Part shown: positions 30,377 to 44,600 of the stretch, one piece after another | Layout: each line of letters starts with the position of its first letter | Numbering within the stretch: position 1 is the first letter of the stretch | Source of the DNA: Brachynemurus nebulosus | Lineage: Eukaryota > Arthropoda > Insecta > Neuroptera > Myrmeleontidae | Assembly: GCA_035578155.1 (NCBI GenBank) | Contig: JAPWDM010000005.1 | Coordinates: forward strand, 14,040,832-14,104,831 | Length of the DNA stretch: 64,000 bases | Direction: 5' to 3' | The notes under the pieces: generated by a model | Told to the model about the DNA's origin: nothing | The model's input: only the letters and a program-made list of their open reading frames with translations | Databases searched by the model: none | Position numbers and translations under genes: made by a program

Positions 30377-33300
30377 AACAAAAAAATTGTAATTTATAAT
30401 ATCCTAACGACCCCAATCCAAATTCGCACGAGTTTTTAGTCTTTAATTTTTTCAATCTTATTATATGAGTTGCCTAGTATCAAAATCTACTAATTCCACT
30501 TTATAAAGATCGTGGGAAATCGCAAAAAACCATAACTTTTCGATTAAAAAGTCATAATTATATTAACTAACAAGGTAAAAAAGATGATTAGTACTATTAT
30601 CAAAAAACAAAATTATCGTTTTACCCCTTTTTTAATCAAAATTATTTGAATTTAGTAGGTTTTGATAGTAGCATTTACATAAAGTGCGTTTTAAAACAGA
30701 AATTATAAGGGAAATTTATTAAAGAAAACTTGATTCAGCAATATTGGATGTATCAGGGTTAAACGATACAATTTGTTTTGTAATATTGTAAACTATTCTC
30801 ATTTTGTCACTTAAAAACAGAGTGCTTACTTAGTAATTCATTTAGATCTACGTTTTCATTATTTAAAATTTTAGATAAATACTAAAGTACAAATTTTACG
30901 TGAAAACATAATTTTATACTTCATACGTCCCGCATGTCAGTGAAAAAATTAAAATTTGAACGGTTAAAATCTAAAATATAGGTTATGTATAGGTATTTAG
31001 CAGTATTTGTAAAGTTTTCAATGTAATTTTAGCAGGATTTGAAAATTATGTTATACTTCAGTTGCAGATTTCTTTAGTAAGCAGTTAAAATTATAACAAA
31101 AATGTTAAGGGGCATGCCTTGTTGCATTTAAAAATTAATTGCCCTAAAAAATCAAAAAATTCGAAAAGTGCACTTAGTAGATTTTGATACTAGGCGACAC
31201 ATATTCTTATAATGTATATCCAGTCCAGGTATAATATTATTAAAAATAATCATTTTAGTCATTTAGTCGAAGGTAAAATAATCGACTTAAAAATAATTCT
31301 ATTTAAACAAAATGAATCGACTAAACTGATTAATCGATTAATCATCAAATATCACTACTATTGTCAAGTTGAAGCGCAGTTAGTCGAATTAGTCATTAGT
31401 CGAAAATACTGAGCAAACAATTGACGATTAATGAACTAAACTTTTAATTGAACTGATGAATATAGTAACCTGTATATCTTTCAAAAACGGTGTTTTCTTT
31501 CGAATTTAATTATATTAATTTGTAATAGTTTTTTTAAAGAAAAAGAAAAATATATCTTTATTACCTTATGCTAACGACATAAAAATGAAAAATCATACAG
31601 CAGTAACTTTTAGTTTTCATATTTTTTAATCTTATAAATGATATAGAAAAATTAAAGTAAAAAAATGTTTTTTAAGAAAAAGCTTTTATTTAAAAATGAG
31701 CTAAAAAAAAATAAAATAATTTTTGAGTGAAGTTTGAAACAATATGCAACAAAATTTATAAAAGCTTGAGGCGTTATCATTAGTTATTTCTGTTTTGGAT
31801 GTTTTAGATATACGTATAAGTGTAGCCATTTTACTTTTCAGTAGTTACCAGACTTAATTAAACGCCTCAAGCTTTTATAAATTATGTTCATATTGTTTCA
31901 AACTTCACTCAAAAATTATTTTATTTTTTTTTAGCCCATTTTTAAATAAAAGCTTTTTCTTAAAAAACATTTTTTTTTACTTTAATTTATTTTCTATTTT
32001 TTAGTCTGATCACAATTAATTTAAAAAAAAAAAGAATTAAAGAAGTAATTTTTTTACCTACATTTTAATCGGTTAATTTATCCTAATCAGACATAACTAT
32101 GGAAACAAAAAATTGCAATGTAAAATCAATGGACAATATTTGACAATCCGAAATGTCAAAAAGTTGCACAGGACTAAAAATCAACAATTTTGGTTTTGGG
32201 CGATTTAGGACAAAACTAATTATACAATATTGCATTGTCATCAAGGTTAGACACGTATGCAAAATTTGAAACCTCTAGCTCAATTAAAACCTGCCTAAAT
32301 TTTGATTCCAAGATATGATTTAAACCAACATACTAACATAGTAAGTTAAATAAAAGCTTTAAAAAAAAACTTAAATTAGCTGTCTTTTTTGTCATTTAAA
32401 AATTTATTAATCATTTTAGTCATTTAGTCGAGGATAAAATAGTCGACCATAAAAGGATCAAAAAACAATTACACAATTAGTCAACTAAACCGATGAATTG
32501 ATTGATCATTTAATATCACTACTATCCATTAATGAAGATCGAATTCAATAATTACTGGAAAAATCTATTACGGTCAGATAGACAGATGCTGTAGGCGACT
32601 ATATATAGATAAAAATTTGTAAATAAAGATTAAAAATGATCACGGTTTTTAAAAAATAGGCTTGCCTTAAATCAGTGTTAATCATTTTTAAACCGAGCAT
32701 AAAAGTGTAAGACCAATAACCTTATAAAATTTACCACCGTGCCCTCAATAGGTACACGCGTCTCTAATTTTTATGGCACCCGCTATCAGGAAAACAATCA
32801 TCAGGTGAGGTTTGACCCAACCTGGTCTATGACATATTAGTTAGTGACTATATGTAATGACTAACTGTGATAATACATCTTTATAGTACTGTAAACGTAA
32901 AGAATAAATCTACACAGGTTCTCTGCTTCAGTGCATCATAAAATGTTTATTTCATCGACTAATAACTGTTTGTCATATACTTATTAAAATTAGTTTTCTT
33001 CTTTTTTTTTAATATAATAAATGAATTATTGTACAAATTCTGATCGTATTTGTTAACGTCATAGACAGAGTATTCCATTTTTCTAAAAAAAAGAACATGT
33101 ATATCTATACAATAATATGAAGAACTCGGGATTTTTTCCAGAAACGGAAAATTCGAAAAATGTAAGACGGTTGACAAGTGTACATATAGTTTAGGTCATC
33201 TCACAGTATGGGTTTGAGGCAACGAAAACTGGTTTGTGATCAGTCACTATAGCTGATTGAAAAATCACCATCATGTGTGGTTTAGTTAGGAAACTATACA

Positions 33301-33826
33301 GTGTTTCATACAGGATCACTAGATGACCACACTCATTACATCGTATGTCTTACGTCATTTTATTGTGTGAAATCCATAAGTATCAACATTGGTGGGAGTG
33401 CGGGGAAATCAAAATTTTATCTAAGTGTCTGATATTTGTGTTCAAATCAGATCCAGAAACGACTCTTTTTGTTTCACATTCAACGATTTAACAATTTAAA
33501 TACGTTACCTATATAATTCCTGTTTATTTTTTATCTTTGTGTGAATCTATGACATAAAGTATTAGTGACGTGTCCTGAACCATATGTATAATGTATTACC
33601 TTATTAATTTTTTATTAGTTCTTTGAATAGTTAATGTAAGATGACATCGAAATCAGAATCGGGTGTAACTTGAATTGTAGCTGGTACTTATTTATTTGTG
33701 TTCTGGTTTATGACCAGAATGTTTGGCCTGTTTGATTCACGCGAACAATCAAAAACAATACACAATAGTTTATACAGCTATGCTATGATACTACATATAA
33801 AAATAATTCTGATTGTGAACTAATAT
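30377..33826. other. No recognisable gene; repeats
   Basis: A block with TCATTTTAGTCATTTAGTCGA occurs at about 31247 and again at about 32412 (direct repeats). Between them lies a hairpin (31652-31986). The end of a small element with TTATTGTGTGAAATCC is at about 33360-33375; it matches the MITE at 53884-54149. Confidence 0.5.
31652..31986. repeat. Inverted repeat (hairpin) of about 120-bp arms
   Basis: Left arm AAGTAAAAAAATGTTTTTTAAG through AAAGCTTGAGGCG; right arm CGCCTCAAGCTTTTATAAAT through its complement. Loop of about 80 bp. Confidence 0.75.
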
Positions 33827-33834
33827 ATCATGTG

Positions 33835-34618
33835 CAGGGCTGGGAACTATTTAAAATGATTTCATTTTAAATATGTATTTAACATACTAAATGGCATTTT
33901 GCATTTTCTATTTTAAATAAGTTCGGTAAAACCATTTTCCATTTTGTATTTAAAATGGAAATTTGAATCCATTTTACATTTAAAATGAAGATGCATGTGT
34001 ATACAATATTAATTATAGAACTTGAATTGAACAAATTGTAAGTTAAATGAAAGTTGATTTAATTGACTCAATTTTTTTTATAACTCGAGTTGTAAATGTC
34101 ACTTGAGTTAAATTTGTTACTATAGAGTTGCAGGTTGCTGACTCAAGTTATATACTACTATTTTTAAGACTTAAGTAGATAAGTACTTCGAGTAGATGAT
34201 TTTCATAATTTGATTTAGAAGTTGCAGTCGTAACGTACAGCGTAGTCATGATTTGAATATGTTAAGGCCAAATTAAATTTTACAATTTTTTTAACAATAT
34301 TTGAAGAGTTAAGTTTCGTTTTCATATCATGCAAACTTTACAAAATTTTCTCAAAATACTGCCTTTATTTCATTTTAGTATGTTTGAATTTTTTTTTTAA
34401 TTAATATAAATAATGATAAAAAAAATTAATAATAGTTATACAAATAAAGCAAAAAAGCATTTTGCATTTTATAATCCATTTAAATTATTATTTTCCATTT
34501 TCAATTTTAAATATGTTAAGCAAAACCATTTTCCATTTTGTATTTTAAATGCATTTTTGGAAACCATTTTCCATTTTTTATTTTAAATGGTTTCTATGAA
34601 CCATTTTTCCCAGCCCTG
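33835..34618. mobile_element. hAT-type non-autonomous element, 784 bp, 8-bp TSD ATCATGTG
   Basis: CAGGGCTGGGAA at the left and TTCCCAGCCCTG at the right, flanked on both sides by ATCATGTG (33827-33834, 34619-34626). Both ends are filled with degenerate iterations of CCATTTTCCATTTT/TTTAAAATGG, typical hAT subterminal repeats. No transposase ORF. Confidence 0.9.
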
Positions 34619-34626
34619 ATCATGTG

Positions 34627-37600
34627 CATACATACACCTCACTAAAACTGTTCAACCTCACCTGATATTGTAATAAGTGTACAAATACATATTTGAAGAA
34701 AAGAGGATTGGTTTAATGAAAGATTTTTCTTATTGATATACATGCGTACACATATGTATGTGCTTATTGAATGTTTGATGACACATTTCATCAAACTACT
34801 AGGTAACTTTTACTATAATCCTTTTTTGTTTTCAAATTTCCAACAATTTGGTACTTACTTATCAACTGTGAATCTTTGACAAATTCCCACAACTTTCGAA
34901 TAGAAAGGACAATGTGCAAAATTGCCCCTCCCCAGCGTCCACTAGTGAGATATGTATTTTCTGAAAGCCCCTTCCTAATAGATCACAAATATCTTAGGTA
35001 TGGAGAACCTGACTATCAAAAGTTCTGACGTGCAGTAGGTTTCACGTGGCCATTTCTTAAGGAAACGATATGTATTGACCTGCAGCGGCCATTAGAGTCC
35101 CCCTCGGGAGGGTGCACTTCGGACTACCTTATTTCGGCAATCTACCAAGTGGTCTACCAGAAATCCCCACCGGTAGGACTCCCAAACTTCTCTTCGGATA
35201 CTCCCAATGTACAGGTTTGAAGCCGCTCGGTACGTCTTCTGCCCTAGGCCACGCGAGAAAACGAGGTTAGACCACTTGCCAGGAAAGTGGTTTCACACAT
35301 AGGCCGGCCCACGACATGTCTCATAACCCATTTGTACCTATACAGAGTATCCCGTTTGGCTATGGCCACGTGCACACTTTTTGTACATTTGACGCCCTAT
35401 AACTCTCCACGAACGTGCTCATTGACAAAGTTAGACTACTTGACCAGGATTATCGATCGGCACCGGTCTCAACCTTGGGCGCTAGGGGGCAGCTCCCCAT
35501 AGAGTTTTGCCCATTGTCCTTTTTTTCTGTCGGTTCCGGTTTCAACTCGAAATGAAGCTCTTACTTCCTCCACGTCTCAAGTGGACGTTACTGAAATTAG
35601 TTAGTGTTCGGTTATTTCCGGCAAACATTCACCTTGATCCCAATAAACTGTCTACTTTGTTTACTATAGATTTGAAATCAGTAAAAATTTACCAATGAAA
35701 GTTTCTATTTTATTTTTATCGCATTTACCTACTATAGGCAGAGTGCGAAGTATATGGTGGGGACAATTAAATCGATTGCAGCGTGAGTAGTGGAGAAAAC
35801 AAGCATTAATACGGGCTCATATGTGTTTATAGTATAATAAAAAATATTAAATAAAAATATTTACATTGATTCACTTTGATTATAAACGCAGTTGCAACTA
35901 ATAGGTCATTCCTTATTTATCTGTCAACAGTATTAACATCAACACGTCAATCCATAATTACAGAATTAAAAATATTTAATGTATGACTCACATAGTCACA
36001 TGCAATAATGTTTCATAAGGAGTTAAAGTTATTGATGTATGTCTTATGACTCTACATTCAACTAAATGACATGCCAGCATTTCTTAATTCTCGAATTTCC
36101 CTGACGTGCTTCACCGGCACCAGCAACTTTTTCCTCTGCATAGTCCGAGGTTGGAAGGAAATACTGTCTTGATAATTATATCCATATTAACGTCGAAAAT
36201 TGTTTAATTACTTTTTTAATATAACTGCTATACTTCATCCAGTATTTTATTGTTCAAATTGAACAAATCAAATTGTTCAAATTTATTTATAAAAAAGTTA
36301 ATTGTAAATAGCAAATATTTGTATTCAGATTTTATGGTTTGTTTAAAAATATTTTAAATTTACTTATTTCCACGGTTACCATTATTTATATTCGTTAATG
36401 AGCCCAGAAAAATGTATATTATAGATGTCGTTGCCATCACGCACCCAGCCTATACAATAATCAAAATTAGCTATAAACCGGAATAAAAAATATAAAGGTT
36501 TTGGTTTTGGTTCGTAAAAAAATGTTTCGCTTAACGTTTATTCTCCGAAAAAATCAATCGATCTTACCGGTTTTCGGGAGCTTTCTTGTAACATTTTTAC
36601 ATGCAGCAAAGCAAATTGGTTTTCATTTTAAGAAAAATAACTAATTTATTGTTACGATTTGTGATGACTGATGACATATTGACAACAAAAATATTTGTAA
36701 GTAATGTATGCCACAAAAAGATTGTATTCAACAACACTTGCATCTGATTATTGTTATAATTCCACAATAAATCTTGTACACCATAGTGTCACCAATCATA
36801 TCTGAAAAAGACAATAACACAACTTTTCTTTGTTTTCAAAATAGTTTTTTAACAAATTTATTCATATTCCGACATAAAAATTTAGATGAGAAAACAATAG
36901 TATTATTTATTTCTTTTAAGAATTACTCTTTTAACAAGAGTGTACACCAATCCAAAAATAACTGGGTAACTTATTTTTAATATTTCTTATAAATAAATAT
37001 ATAAAGAAATATATAAATAAATTTCTTATAAATAAATAATTTCTTATAAATAAATGTATTGTTGATAAGGTTTCTTTTCTTGAACAGATAACATTTATTG
37101 AGTTTCATAATGACTTAATAATAGACTCAGCTCAAATCACAATAACTTACAGTCTTCCCAATTTCCTCCTCAATTTTTCTGAGACTAACTTCACAAAACT
37201 ATACTCATCCAAAAAATTAAAAGAACGCCAAAAGTTTTAAAAATTCACTCAGTCAAAAATAGTCCGGAAATGATTTCAGAAAGAGCGTTTTAAAGCTTGA
37301 AGTGTCTAATTTTCGAGACTGAAGCTCAAAAATTCTTTTCTGCCGGATAATCGCCGTCATCGCCGAAAAAAAATGTGGAAAAATGATAACTTTTTTTACG
37401 ATTTTGACTGATTTCACGACTTTTATTTCTCGATGACAACTTCCTCAAAAAAATTTCACTTGAACTTAAACAAAATATGTTCAACTAAATAATCCCATAA
37501 TTCTTGAGTCGATTGTTTGGTATTTTTAAAAAACAAAAATTATGAGTTACAAAAATTTTAATTTTTGCAAATTTTGCAAATGTAAAAACAGTTTCAATTT

Positions 37601-39469
37601 TCTACAAGCCTCAAACTTTCGGAGGTATATCAATGGTTAAAAACACCATTTTTTTAACCCTCATAATTCCTGAAACAATAATTGTAGAAAGTCTTTTAAA
37701 TAAAGAAATTAAACCTAAAAGTACACTCTAAAAAAGTATGACATAGGGCTTATTACAAAAAAATTCTGCTTCTTTTGCAGTTTTGATTTTTCAAATTTTT
37801 GATATCAAAGTATAGCCACAGTATAAATAAAAGATTATTACCATAGGCAGTAGCGAAACGCACTTTCTATCCTTTTTTGATATAAGTACAAATAATTATG
37901 TATGTCCTTTTTTACTTATGTGGTTGTATGTGTTTGTACATGTGAGATTAAGGGTTGATAATGATCATGTTAAATTATATGAACAACTAAAAGCAACTTT
38001 CTTCAAAATGAATTGAAGAAACGTGAAATTAATGACAGTATTCAACACGAGAACTTAGATCGTCACGACCTATTAGCACCAACCACTGTCGAAATCGGAT
38101 TAACTGAATTATTATAAAATATTAATAATTATTTATTATTTAACGTATTTTTACATAAGCATTCAAATTATAATAATACTTACAAATTTGCATCAAATGG
38201 CACTCAGAAAAAACATAAATTGAAATTTTGTTTTGAATGATTTAAACAAAATTTAGCAGCACAAGAGTTATCACCAGACATTTTAAGCCACCATAATAAT
38301 TAAATACATATCAGAAATATCTTACAGATCACAAAACACACTAAAATTACAAGGAAATATCAAAAATAACTGATAACAAGCTTTAAATAAAAAAAATTTA
38401 ATGACAGTTAAAATTCCACTGCCATCGTTGTTAAAAATTTTAGTACATAACATGGATAACCCTTTGGAATATTTGAATTCCAAATGACACTCTTACGTCA
38501 TCTCGTTTCGTAACTGTTTGTGAAACAAACTATTATTTAAACTGTGGTATAGCCATTATTATCAGAAATTTGTTCAAAATCATTTGCAGACTGGTACGTG
38601 TTGAGTGCTATACAGCCTCTTGACAAAAGGCGAAAAATTTCAATTCTTTTGGTGTCCTTTTTTTGAAGAGTATATTTCGGAGCTATCCATGCATGGCATA
38701 AAAAAGTATACCACATCGGAGTAATGAGCTAAAGAATATAATAACTTTCAAGTATTCATTCATACATAATTTTTAGCTTACAATAAAATATGATATTAAA
38801 ACTGATATAAAAAATTACTTTGATGAATGATTTTAATATTTGATAAATTTTTTGATTGAATTTCATGTTATTGTGACAGTTATTTATATAATAAATATTT
38901 TCATTTATCATATAAATACAGTTAATATTCAATTACATATTATACGGATCAGATGCAGGGACGGATCAACTCTTAAATTTGAAAGAGGTCAAATTTTTTT
39001 TAAGACTTCTTAATACTAAATACCTAAACTAAAATCAGATGTCAAAAACTATAATTCGCTTGCAATCCTGTCATTTAATTTACAATTTTTAAGGTAGTAA
39101 AAAATTTTTGTAAAATTGATGACGTCACCAGATTAAAAAATTTATATTTTCTCAAGTCAAGTCTTATTGAAGTGATCTGAATTAGTGTGACTGTTTCATA
39201 CTGTTTCAAAAATTTCAATAAACCTGATGACATCATCAGGTTTAAAAATTTGTTTCCCTCAAATCAAGTTTTATTAAAGTGATTTGAGTCAGAGTGAGTG
39301 AATGAGCTAGGGTGATTTGGGTGTAAACTTTTAATTTTTGTTACTATAAAATGACCAAATTTCTTTTATAAATGTGATGGATTCAATGGAAGTCATTTCT
39401 TAAGTTGTCCTAGGTGTCTAAAAATGAAAAAAACTCCTTCATAAACGTATATTTCACTTTAAGGCCCAA
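34627..39469. other. No recognisable gene
   Basis: 34900-35700 is clearly GC-richer and has CCCTCGGGAGGG-type content and an AATAAA at about 35642; it may be a decayed retrotransposon or solo LTR, but I found no ends or TSD. Repeated TTTCTTATAAATAAAT occurs at 36983-37055. 38956-39430 is a dispersed repeat starting CAGGGACGGATC. Confidence 0.45.
38956..39430 (+). repeat. Dispersed repeat starting CAGGGACGGATC
   Basis: Contains TTGATGACGTCACCAGATT-type blocks. Inverted copy at about 42460-42969 ends GAATCTGTCCCTG. Related blocks (GTGACGTCATCAAG, CCAATTCAAATC) recur at 48780-49200 and 53400-53570. Possibly hAT-like by its CAGGG end; no TSD found. Confidence 0.5.
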
Positions 39470-39472
39470 TTT

Positions 39473-39911
39473 ACATTAACGCTCCGCTCTCGATACGATA
39501 TCACTCCGCTCCAGGTTCGATATAATCTTGTTGTGTTCACATTACAGTGCTGATATCATGCTGGTTCTCTATTCATATTATAACGCTGCTCTGGGTACAC
39601 TCCCAGTTCGGTCTCGGTTCGATACAAATATCTTTTCATAACAACTGAATGCAAGCGGAGTGGAGTGGAATCAACAAAGTATTTACACTATAGGTACAAG
39701 CCATAACAAGTCTGATATCGCTCCGATAAAATATTACTTGAGTGGTATTTATATTGGAGTGACATTGGAGCGAGAGCGAACCGTAACTGATATCGGACCG
39801 ATATCAGAGCGATGATGTGAATACACCCATGGTTTATTGTGTAAGAATATTTTATCGAACCGGGAACGGAGTGATATCGTACCGAGAGCGGAGCGTTAAT
39901 GTAAATCGGGC
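39473..39911. mobile_element. MITE with TAA TSD, 439 bp
   Basis: Left GGCCCAATTTACATTAACG, right (inverted) GCCCGATTTACATTAACG, then CTCCGCTCTCG in both. TAA on both sides (39470-39472, 39912-39914). Iterated GATATCG/CGATATC and GGAGCG motifs inside. Confidence 0.65.
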
Positions 39912-39970
39912 TAAATTTCATCATTCTATCATTTTGTTGGCCATTTTTACCCTCCGGTATCCGAACTTAA

Positions 39971-40679
39971 GGTACCATCACAGTGTGATTCTGTCGAAAA
40001 GTAGTCAATTTTCACAATTTTTTTTCGGGTGGATAGGATGGGGGAATGGGGATGAATTTTTTTACAATTAATACCACTATTTGACAATTCAAAAATATTT
40101 TTTTATTTATTTTTATTTATTTTTTTATAATTATTATAATTTTTTGAAAAAAGTGTCTTTAAAAAAGGCCGAAATTCGGTGCCCACGATTGCGGCCGCAG
40201 TTTTTATCCGAAAAAAAAATCAAATAGATTATCAATCTGTAGATAAGCGGCTATGTTCCTACGGGAGCTTTTTTTCTTTGAAATTTGAAAAAATGGCCGC
40301 GGTTTGAATAAAAAGTACAAATTTTTTTACAGTTTTCTGTGTGAAAAAATAGGAAGATTTCAAAAGAAAAAAAAAGATCTCCCATGGCAACATAGCGGCT
40401 TACCTACAGATTGATCAACTATTTGATTTTTTTTTTCGGATAAAAACTACGGCCGCAATCGTGGGCACCGAATTTCGGCCATTTTTAAAGACACTTTTTT
40501 CAAAAAATTATAATAATTATAAAAAATAAATCAAAATAAATAAAAAAAATATTTTTGTATTGTCAAATAGTGGTATTAATCGTAAAAAAAAAAATGATCC
40601 GCATTCCCCTATCCTATCCATCCGAAAAAAAATTGTGACAATTGACTACTTTTCGACAGAATTACACAGTGATGGTACC
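39971..40679. mobile_element. TTAA-flanked full-length hairpin element, 709 bp
   Basis: TTAA (39967-39970 and 40680-40683) flanks GGTACCATCACAGTGT and its inverted copy. Nearly the whole element is two arms of about 330 bp, including a GCGGCCGCAG motif, around a short centre near 40310-40340. Confidence 0.75.
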
Positions 40680-41322
40680 TTAATCAGATACGGTTAATAA
40701 ATCTAAAAAGTAGAATGGTATATTTTGTTTTTGAATCAAGAATTACATTTAATAAAAATTTTTTACCGACCGTTATTGTTTACTTGTAAGTTTTCTCTTC
40801 CATTCTTTCTGATTAACAAAAGTATCAACTACGTAAGTTACATAACATGTCACAAAATTACTATAGGTACAAACAACGACCAGTTTTAATCTACGGTTGC
40901 ATAATAATTATATTTTATTGAAACAAACTGTATACGGTAGGTACTTTAGGTAGGTACTTATGCTGTGTCCATCTACACGATTTTAACTAAATATAGATCT
41001 ATTTTAGAGTCACGTAACAAAAATGGACAGTACATAGGCACACGAGAGCTATGTATGTAAAATATTTTATTTGTTATTATTATTATTAAATACGTGATAA
41101 TATTTGGACAAAATTTCCCAGCTTCAATTTATTATTATAATTTTATTTCACATTTTTTGTTATAACATTTCACTAGCCACGTCAGTAAGTAAATTTATTC
41201 ATTTAATTTATAAATTTTATGAAATAGTCAAAGTAATAATACCTATTTCCCTTTTGTCATATAGAAACTTGCTAAGTGAACCACTGAATGCACTTGCTTG
41301 AAATTTAAATTAATTAATTTAA

Positions 41323-41624
41323 GGGGTTATATTATCATAGACAAATGAACATGTTGTAGGTATCAATGGTATGAGTTTTTAATTGTCTGTGACATGTTTC
41401 GGCCCGTATGGCCATTGACGAACAGTTCAGACAGACTGTTCGTCAATGGCCATACGGGCCGAAACATGTCACAGACAATTAAAACTCTAAATAAAGTGGT
41501 ATTAGTAAAGTAAAAAATTGTCTTTTTATTTTAAAATGGAATACCATAAAGTAACGCTCAAATCTATCAAATATACAGTGAAATCCTGTTACATTTCCTC
41601 AACGAAAATGCATAATATAACCCC
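41323..41624. mobile_element. TTAA-flanked MITE, 302 bp, with a perfect internal hairpin
   Basis: TTAA (41319-41322, 41625-41628) flanks GGGGTTATATTAT and inverted GGGGTTATATTATG. Inside, 41380-41426 and 41435-41481 form a perfect 47-bp stem around an 8-base loop (TCAGACAG). Confidence 0.8.
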
Positions 41625-41628
41625 TTAA

Positions 41629-44600
41629 AAATATTCGATACTTGTTATAACTTTTATACAGTTTACCGTCTAGAATACAATGTATTAGAATGCTTGATTT
41701 ATCATTTATCTTACTAATTAAATGCAAAGTTTTAATTAGTTTCTGTAATTGTTTAGATCAATTAATGGATATTTTGTTCATTCATTCAGTGCACAAGTGC
41801 TTGTTTAAAACGTAAAGATATATGATTAAATATGTAAGTATTAAGTATAATTCCATAGAATTTTATATCAAACTTACAATTTTATTTTTTTTTAATTTGT
41901 TAAACAAATAAACGTACCTTGTAAATAAAATACCTTTTAAAATCCCTGCATATGTATCATTTTCAAGCTAAATACGTTAGTATGTAAATTGTAAAATAGA
42001 TCCGACATAGGAACACTAAGTACATATAAAGATTTAATTGCCATACCATATCAAACAAATATCGTGCAAGTACTTACATTTCGCGCACATTTAAATAATA
42101 AAATTAAGTATTATATTGTATACAAATGATATTATTATTTTTATATGCATAAAATATAAAATACATGCCGGGTTTTATGAAAAGTGCAGGTGTCTAAATG
42201 GGTTACTAACTCTGGTTGTAAGTACATATTTAACATTTTCTATACATACATATAAATTCATAATATAACGAGTGCTTACATTTTATTGTGCGCTAACACA
42301 AAAATGCTCATGGTACAAATTTGATGTGTATACTCTTCACAATTTTTGCTATTCGAATTCCTAGAGCATTCGCTTCGAATGCGGATGGAAGACTGTGGTT
42401 ATGGAAATCATAATCTCCCCCCTCCCCCGCTTAGACAAAAATAGAAGACGAGATAAATCAGACGAACCACTTCTATCAAATGTCACATTTCTAAAAGCAA
42501 TTTCGTTAGTTTGATAGCAAAAATGAAAAATTCACGCCCAAATTACTCTAATTCGACCAGTCATCCAAATTCAAGTCGCTTTAATAAAGTTTGATTTGAG
42601 AAAAAAGAAATTTTTATTTGATACGCAGACTACTGGGAAAGAAACTTCTGTCGAATCAAAGGAATTTGTTATTTTAATAGGAACAATCAAGAATTCATAT
42701 CCAGTTGTCCTAATTCAACCAATCACCCCAATTCAAATCACTTTCATAAAGCTTCTTGGACTGATGGCGTCATCAAGTTTACTAAAATTTTTCAGTGCCT
42801 TAAAAACCATAAATTAAATGATAAAATGATGGAACTGGTTGCGAATTGTATGCTTTCGAAGTCTAATACTAGTTTAGGTACATTTTTTTTTTAAATTTGC
42901 AATGTCAAAAAGAACTTTATGAAGCCTTTTAAAAAATCTTTCCGAACTTGAGAGCTGAATCTGTCCCTGATTCCATTATATGAAGTCTTTCAAATATTCT
43001 TTTGTTTATTAATACACATGGCATATTTATTTTTCAAAACTTTTTTTGTAATGTATTATTTGAAAACAGAAACATTAAGACAGGAAAATTTTCGACCCCC
43101 AAATTTTTATATAAATTTTAATTTCAACCGTAAAAAAATATTTAGAGATTTTTAAAGTCGCGAAATTTTCAAACAATTTTCTCAAAATTATTTTCTTATA
43201 AGAATGAAGTTTACAAGTTTTACAAAATTAGAAAAATGTGTAATTATTCGAAAACTTTTTAAAAAATGAGTAATTTTCCTGCACTATTTTTGTTTCTAAG
43301 TTTCAATAATACGACATTACAACGCAGAAATACGGAATTAAGAAGTGTATTCCTTTACAACAAATTAATTAACAACTCTTAGAATTAATAGAATTTTCTC
43401 TACCACTACGTGGCATCAATTTTGTCTATTCCTGTACCTGTATATATACAGCAATTTTTGTATATATTTTTCTGTTCACAAGTGCATTGTATTTTGTATG
43501 GGGTTATACGGAAAAGAATAACAACGGCATGTAATGAACTTCATTTACATGTGTGTTATTGCTCTAATTTAATTTTTTTTTCTACTTTAGTTTCTCAGAA
43601 ATACTTTAAATGAAACTAATAAAAACGCAATGAAAAAAAAGCAATTCCTGATATGATTTATATCCATAAATAAATGTACCGTTATGTTTTCTGTAACGTA
43701 CTTGCGCGTATCAAATTTACTTTTTTGTCAATTATATACCGTGACAATATTTTATGTGTAAAGGATTTCATTTAAAAATTTTTTAAAAATGACAAAAAAA
43801 AACAAAAATTAAACCGAAATTTCAAATATTTTATTGACTACAAGTGATAAAATATGGTCGATTAACTTCCGTTAATTATGCTACAAGTGCAAAATGAAGC
43901 TGTATTTTTCACAAGTCGTACAATTGTCTAACGAAACTTGTCGAGTTGGAGAATTACGACGAGTTAAAAGACACCTATTTTGTACGTGTTGCATACAATA
44001 TTTATCGCAATTCTAAATTAAAATGAAAAAAAATTAACGAAAAAATAAATGAAAAATAGAAAAATAATCTCAAATTATTAAAAGTTTGACAGCTACTTAT
44101 GTACACCGAGCCGTGTTTATGGCTGAGCGGAGCTTGCAAGCGAGGCCAATAAAAAAAGGCGAGTTCATAAAGTCAAATTATGTACGAGTTGCATACAAAG
44201 TTCTAGTCAAATTCCTAGTTATCGATAAAAATCGAATTTATAAATCTCACGTCTATACTTTAAATAAAAAATGTATTTTATGTATAGTTGGCATAGACAA
44301 ATTTATTGTGTTTAAAGTATGCTTTGGTTATTATCTGTCATCTAAAGCTAATAAAATATTGGAGCATTTTTAAAAGATTTTTCAACAAAACTTATTATTA
44401 TTTAAAAAAAGAAAGGCGAAAAAGCTCCCTGGAATAAATAGTAGTTCAGATTGTGTAATTAATATTAATTATGCCAACATTTGTAAATATGGTATACAAA
44501 TAAAGTTAGTGTGTTTTCTGTTTATTGTAAAATTGAAATTAAAATTTATCAAGTAGACTATTCTTTATGGCACTAGTGCTTTTTGCTTTTCATTATGCAA

